Positions 6,384 to 9,729 of a stretch of DNA of 9,729 bases are shown one piece after another. The notes beneath the pieces were generated by a model. It ran no database searches. It was not told the DNA's origin and worked only from the letters and a program-made list of their open reading frames with translations. Numbering within the stretch: position 1 is the first letter of the stretch; every line of letters begins with the position of its first letter. This stretch comes from Methylococcales bacterium (GTDB lineage Bacteria > Pseudomonadota > Gammaproteobacteria > Methylococcales > Methylomonadaceae): assembly GCA_023144875.1 (NCBI GenBank), contig JAGLEW010000037.1, positions 1-9,729 of the forward strand. Reading direction: 5' to 3'. A program made the position numbers and the translations under genes.

Positions 6384-7157
6384 TTAATAAAAAGTTTTCC
6401 AGTCAAGACTGTTTAGGGTTGTGCGAATGGGATTATATTCAGCACCAGTCCACCCTTTGTAATTGGATTGCTTAATCACTGAAAAAAGGGTTTTGAAATC
6501 AATTTCTCCCGTTGAGGGTTGTCCTCGTAATGGTGCATCCGCAAATTGAATATGCCCAATCGCATCGCAATATTTTTTCAGATCATTAACGCAGACTTCC
6601 CCCATACGGTGCATGTGATAAATATCATATTGCATTTTTAAATCAGGATGATTTATTTTTTGTTGAACGTGGCACATTTGTTCCGTGCTGTGAATCAAAA
6701 AGTCAGGCATATCAAGGGTATTGATTGCCTCAAAAACAGTGGTAATTCCAAGGGGTGAAAACTGAGTTAGTGCGTAATCTAGATTTTCAAGAAACGTTTG
6801 TAAATAGAGCGGTTTTTTAGTTTGATTTTGACAACACCCTGCTAAAATATTAATGCAATCAGGTTTTAAAATGTGGGCGTAATCAAGCGCTTGGCTAACA
6901 GCGGCTTTAAATGCTAACTGCTTTTCTGGTACGGCGGCTAATCCTTCACCACCGCGTAATAAATCATCCGCATCAACGTTAAATAACACCAATTTTAAGT
7001 GATGCTGGTCTAAACAGTGTCGTATTGTTTCAGGGGATAGTTCATAAGGAAATTGAATTTCTACCGCCTCAAAGCCCTGCTGTTTAGCCCGTTCAAAACG
7101 TTCTATTAGTGGGACTTCGGTAAATAAAACACTCAAATTAGCGCTAAATTTTAGCAT
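6384..7157 (-). CDS. hyi: Hydroxypyruvate isomerase
   Basis: This 257-residue protein matches Escherichia coli Hyi (258 residues) along its length. Hyi interconverts hydroxypyruvate and tartronate semialdehyde in the cytoplasm. It has the xylose-isomerase-like TIM barrel: N-terminal FSANLSVLF, E33 in VEIQFPYE, FEAINTLDMPDF with metal ligand E143, QYDIYHMHRM with D178, GHIQFAD with Q204, RGQPSTGEIDF (211-221) and GAEYNP with E240. All residues expected for the metal site are present. Its ATG overlaps the stop of the upstream reductase gene by one base (TAATG), indicating translational coupling. The reductase acts on the isomerase product, so the pair channels hydroxypyruvate to glycerate or the reverse. 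Close relatives such as OtnI act on other C4 sugars, so substrate is likely but not certain. Confidence 0.9.
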   Translation of the reverse strand: MLKFSANLSVLFTEVPLIERFERAKQQGFEAVEIQFPYELSPETIRHCLDQHHLKLVLFNVDADDLLRGGEGLAAVPEKQLAFKAAVSQALDYAHILKPDCINILAGCCQNQTKKPLYLQTFLENLDYALTQFSPLGITTVFEAINTLDMPDFLIHSTEQMCHVQQKINHPDLKMQYDIYHMHRMGEVCVNDLKKYCDAIGHIQFADAPLRGQPSTGEIDFKTLFSVIKQSNYKGWTGAEYNPIRTTLNSLDWKTFY

Positions 7158-8041
7158 TATTTTTCTGAATATAATTTAATCAGTGTTGAGGGGTCTTGCT
7201 CTAAAAAACCTTGATCCGCATGTTGTTGCATAAGCTCTGCCGCCAGTGCAGACATCGGAATGTCATTGCCTTGTTTTCTGGCAACTTCCTTGGCCATATT
7301 CAAATCTTTTAATAAGGTTTTAACCCGCCATTTTACGGGTTCAAAATTTTCAGCCACCATCTCAGGCGCTGTAATTTGTAAGGGTTTGGAATCGGCAAAA
7401 CCACCTGTGAGGGCTTGTGGAATTTTAGCCGCATCCACCCCTGATTTTTGTGCCAACGCAATCATTTCAGCAATTACTAAAACATTCGCGCTGACAATCA
7501 TTTGATTGCATATTTTCGTAATTTGTCCACAACCTACTTCCCCCATATGGGTAAATCGTTTATAGATGGGCTCTAAAATATCTTGAGCAATTTTAATGTC
7601 TTTAATTTCACCGCCTGCCATGATCGTCAATGAACCTTCTTCTGCGCCTGAGACACCCCCTGAAACAGGAGCATCTACCCATGAAACATGACATTTTTTA
7701 GTTAATTTATAGGCGTATTTTCGGGTGGTTTCAGGGTCAATACTGGATAAATCAATAATTAATTTATCACGCACACCACTGCCTAAAATTCCCTGTTCGA
7801 CAACTTCTTTAACCGCTTGACTGTCAGCAAGACATAAAATGATAATTTCAGAGGCATTCACCAATTCAGTAATTGAGGGCTGTGCGATAGCGCCTTCGGA
7901 TGTCACCGCCGCTAATTTTTCAACACTACGGTTCCAGACATTCACCGTAAATCCTGCTTTCAATAGCCTTAACGTTAATGGTTTTCCCATTAAACCTATG
8001 CCGATAAACCCTAACCGATGATCGGTATTAAATATTTTCAT
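7157..8041 (-). CDS. glxR: 2-hydroxy-3-oxopropionate (tartronate semialdehyde) reductase, beta-hydroxyacid dehydrogenase family
   Basis: The 294-residue protein belongs to the beta-hydroxyacid dehydrogenase family, which reduces tartronate semialdehyde to glycerate with NAD(P)H in its GlxR/GarR members. The Rossmann nucleotide site is GFIGIGLMG (11-19, with G14, G16, G19). The substrate signature is DAPVSGGVSGAEEG (123-136), the catalytic lysine is K176 in GQITKICNQ, and KDLNMAKEVA near the C-terminus is also typical. R38 after the second strand resembles NADP-preferring members, which is only suggestive. It sits 12 nt after rppH and overlaps hyi by one base. The neighbouring hyi is the main reason for choosing GlxR/GarR over 3-hydroxyisobutyrate dehydrogenase or a GLYR-type succinic semialdehyde reductase. 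No glyoxylate carboligase gene is visible. Confidence 0.82.
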   Translation of the reverse strand: MKIFNTDHRLGFIGIGLMGKPLTLRLLKAGFTVNVWNRSVEKLAAVTSEGAIAQPSITELVNASEIIILCLADSQAVKEVVEQGILGSGVRDKLIIDLSSIDPETTRKYAYKLTKKCHVSWVDAPVSGGVSGAEEGSLTIMAGGEIKDIKIAQDILEPIYKRFTHMGEVGCGQITKICNQMIVSANVLVIAEMIALAQKSGVDAAKIPQALTGGFADSKPLQITAPEMVAENFEPVKWRVKTLLKDLNMAKEVARKQGNDIPMSALAAELMQQHADQGFLEQDPSTLIKLYSEK

Positions 8042-8053
8042 GATGACCGCTTT

Positions 8054-8593
8054 TTAATTAACAGAAGAACGAGTATAGGTTTTTTTGGCTAAATAACCAT
8101 CCGCCCGAACGGGAATTTTATCAGGAATGAGTGCTGCACCTAATTCAGCCATCGCGCGGTGATACACTTTACGTTTAAAATAAACCACATATTTAAGCGG
8201 ATGCCAATAATGTACCCAGCGCCAGTTATCAAATTCAGGGGTGGAACTGCAATCAAAACGAACATGCGAATCCGATGACGTTAGTCGTAAAATAAACCAA
8301 ATTTGTTTTTGTCCGATGCATAGAGGCTGGGAATTTTTACGAATTAAATGCTCAGGTAAGTTATAACGCAACCAATAGCGTGTTCGCCCTAGTATTTGAA
8401 CATGTTCTGATTCCAGCCCTGTTTCTTCCCATAGCTCCCGAAACATAGCGGTTTCAGGGTCTTCATTATTATCAATTCCCCCTTGCGGAAATTGCCATGA
8501 ATTCAGTCCTTTTCGTTTTGCCCAAAACACACAGCCATCATCATTGCAAAGGATAATGCCGACATTGGAGCGATAGCCTCTAGAATCAATCAT
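8054..8593 (-). CDS. rppH: RNA pyrophosphohydrolase (Nudix)
   Basis: RppH removes pyrophosphate from the 5' triphosphate end of mRNA and so starts RNase E-dependent decay in the cytoplasm. The 179-residue product aligns with Escherichia coli RppH throughout: MIDSRGYRSNVGIILC at the start, WQFPQGGID (33-41), and the complete Nudix box from G38 to L60 with E44, R52, E53, E56, E57 and G59. Further matches are WLRYNLPEHLIR, CIGQKQIWF, SSTPEFDNWRWVHYWHPLK and VVYFKRKVYHRAM. AAGGAT at 8603-8598 lies 4 nt upstream of the ATG. It is the first gene of the leftward row and is divergent from a HAD phosphatase gene. In Pseudomonas, rppH is also found next to a HAD-family gene. Confidence 0.96.
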   Translation of the reverse strand: MIDSRGYRSNVGIILCNDDGCVFWAKRKGLNSWQFPQGGIDNNEDPETAMFRELWEETGLESEHVQILGRTRYWLRYNLPEHLIRKNSQPLCIGQKQIWFILRLTSSDSHVRFDCSSTPEFDNWRWVHYWHPLKYVVYFKRKVYHRAMAELGAALIPDKIPVRADGYLAKKTYTRSSVN

Positions 8594-8619
8594 GTTAATC
8601 CTTATTTTGTATTATTTCG

Positions 8620-8664
8620 CTCTGTTTTTATTAATTAAGACTCAATGGTAAAATAAAAACAGAG
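8620..8664. repeat. 13-bp perfect inverted repeat between rppH and the HAD gene
   Basis: CTCTGTTTTTATT (8620-8632) and AATAAAAACAGAG (8652-8664) are perfectly complementary around a 19-nt spacer. The repeat lies 27 bp upstream of the rppH start and about 90 bp upstream of the HAD gene. In rppH mRNA it could be a 5' UTR stem-loop; in DNA it could be an operator. The spacer includes the palindrome TTAATTAA at its edge (8631-8638). There is no GC-rich stem followed by a T-tract, so it is not an ordinary terminator. Confidence 0.6.
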
Positions 8665-8676
8665 TTAAATGGTCAG

Positions 8677-8706
8677 TTGATAGCCTTATTGTTCCATAAA
8701 TAAAGT
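8677..8706 (+). promoter_or_regulatory. Possible promoter of the HAD gene
   Basis: TTGATA at 8677-8682 and TAAAGT at 8701-8706 are separated by 18 bp and match four or more positions of each sigma-70 box. This would give an untranslated leader of about 40 nt. The leader carries AGG at 8745-8747, 7 nt before the ATG. The match is weak and the region is AT-rich. Confidence 0.3.
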
Positions 8707-8754
8707 TACGATGCTACGCCCTTTATTTTTTATTTTTATAACGCAGGTTTTTAA

Positions 8755-9411
8755 ATGAGTTTAGCCATTTTTGATTTGGATAATACCTTAATCAGTAACG
8801 ACAGTGATTACCTTTGGGGGCAATTTTTAGTAGATCAAGGTATTGTTAATAAAGTATTTTATGAAGATATGAATGCTAAATTTTATGTGGATTACCAGCA
8901 AGGATGTTTGGATATTGATAAATTTTTGCAATTTTCATTGAGACCTTTATCACAGCATCCTGTGACGCAGTTATTCGCATGGCGACAGCAGTTTATTGAT
9001 GAAGTTATTCAACCTTTCTTATTGGATAAAGCTCAGGCGTTAGTGAATAAACACCGTCAACAAGGAGATACTTTATTGGTTATTACGGCGACAAATCGCT
9101 TTATTACCGAACCGATTGTCAACCTTTATGGGATTAAGCATTTACTTGCCACGACTCCAGAATTAAAAAACGGCGCTTATACAGGTAAAGTCGAGGGAAT
9201 TCCCTGCTTTCAAAGTGGAAAAGTGACCTTATTAGAACAATGGCTTAAAACCTCCAGCGAAACCTTAGTAGACAGTTATTTTTACAGTGATTCTCATAAT
9301 GATTTACCCCTTTTAAAGCAAGTCGATCATCCTGTCGCGGTTGATCCTGATGAAAAACTACAAGCAGCGGCGGTTGAATCAAACTGGCCTATTATTAGCT
9401 TGCGCGATTAA
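8755..9411 (+). CDS. HAD-superfamily phosphatase, subfamily IB (phosphoserine-phosphatase-like)
   Basis: The 218-residue cytoplasmic protein has all four HAD motifs. Motif I is FDLDNTL with nucleophile D7 and acid/base D9. Motif II is VITATN with T111, the conserved lysine is K156 in SGKVTLL, and motif IV is SDSHNDLP with D179 and D183 binding magnesium. The helical cap between motifs I and II (about residues 15-90) is of the subfamily IB type, which includes SerB-like and bacterial HAD-IB hydrolases of unknown substrate. A small-molecule phosphomonoester is the expected substrate; which one cannot be read from the sequence. SerB itself is usually longer or has a different cap, so a serB symbol is not justified. 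AGG 7 nt upstream supports the ATG. The next gene starts 5 nt after the stop, so the two are probably co-transcribed. Confidence 0.88.
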   Translation: MSLAIFDLDNTLISNDSDYLWGQFLVDQGIVNKVFYEDMNAKFYVDYQQGCLDIDKFLQFSLRPLSQHPVTQLFAWRQQFIDEVIQPFLLDKAQALVNKHRQQGDTLLVITATNRFITEPIVNLYGIKHLLATTPELKNGAYTGKVEGIPCFQSGKVTLLEQWLKTSSETLVDSYFYSDSHNDLPLLKQVDHPVAVDPDEKLQAAAVESNWPIISLRD

Positions 9412-9416
9412 TAATT

Positions 9417-9729
9417 ATGAATTCAACCACCAAAAATCGCACCATAGAATGGGTGCTATTACTCGCGATCATTTTATTTTTTTTCCCATACCTGAGCTTA
9501 GGGGTTAGTACCAATGATGATGCCTTTAATCAGGTGTATAACAGTTGGTCAGACTTTAAAGGCAATGCGTTCAAGCAAGGACGTATTCAGTTTTTATTAT
9601 TCCATTGGCTGATTATAAAAATATCCTATTTGGTTCAACACTTTTTATTCATCAAGTTTATTTCTATCGCCGCTATTTTAGGAAATATATTTTATGTGGG
9701 ATTTTTCATCGAAAAAATAACCCAGCAAA
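9417..9729 (+). CDS. Polytopic membrane protein, N-terminal part only, possibly GT-C glycosyltransferase-like
   Basis: An open frame of 104 codons runs from the ATG at 9417 to the right edge without a stop. Residues about 11-30 (EWVLLLAIILFFFPYLSLGV) form a first membrane segment. A polar loop with STNDDAFNQVYNSW follows, then hydrophobic segments at about 59-73 and 76-97 (FLLFHWLIIKISYLV and HFLFIKFISIAAILGNIFYV). An acidic pair in the first extracytoplasmic loop is typical of GT-C glycosyltransferases, but the visible part is too short to assign a family. The start lies 5 nt after the HAD stop with no clear Shine-Dalgarno sequence, suggesting coupling. Function is unknown. Confidence 0.65.
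   Translation, partial: MNSTTKNRTIEWVLLLAIILFFFPYLSLGVSTNDDAFNQVYNSWSDFKGNAFKQGRIQFLLFHWLIIKISYLVQHFLFIKFISIAAILGNIFYVGFFIEKITQQ

Noticed and set aside
6365..6406. TTG at 6406 as the trpC start
   Set aside because: It would overlap the end of hyi and add 13 residues not typical of TrpC; the ATG at 6367 begins with the family's usual N-terminus.
1..9729. Mobile elements, CRISPR array, tRNA or rRNA genes
   Set aside because: No transposase or integrase motif, no regularly spaced repeats, and no cloverleaf or conserved rRNA segments were seen.

Overview
The window comes from an AT-rich gammaproteobacterial chromosome. RppH, TrpC and the rppH/HAD gene pair are all of gammaproteobacterial type. 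The left half carries copper-handling genes of a kind best known from methanotrophs (Methylococcales), so a low-GC methanotroph or close relative is my best guess. No 16S rRNA or methane-oxidation gene is present to confirm this.

Left half (1-5543): a probable copper-acquisition locus. A leftward gene that runs off the left edge encodes an exported protein with a W-x-H motif and a later histidine. That is the ligand pattern of the CorA/MopE copper proteins, where the Trp is oxidised to kynurenine. A 358-bp AT-rich intergenic region separates it from a rightward three-gene operon: a di-heme cytochrome c of the CCP/MauG/CorB type, a TonB-dependent outer-membrane receptor with the complete CxxxM...HxM copper site of OprC/NosA, and a two-domain exported protein with clustered Met, His and Cys. 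A plausible joint model is that exported proteins bind copper, the di-heme enzyme matures one of them by Trp oxidation, and the OprC-like receptor imports copper. The operon ends at a hairpin plus T-tract that overlaps the stop codons of two convergent genes.

Right half (5567-9729): ordinary metabolism and RNA processing. Four tightly packed leftward genes run rppH, a glxR/garR-type reductase, hyi (hydroxypyruvate isomerase) and trpC. The middle pair interconverts hydroxypyruvate, tartronate semialdehyde and glycerate. No glyoxylate carboligase gene is seen. Divergent from rppH, across a region holding a 13-bp perfect inverted repeat, are a HAD-IB phosphatase and the start of a polytopic membrane protein that runs off the right edge.

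No tRNA, rRNA, CRISPR array, insertion sequence or integrase was seen.
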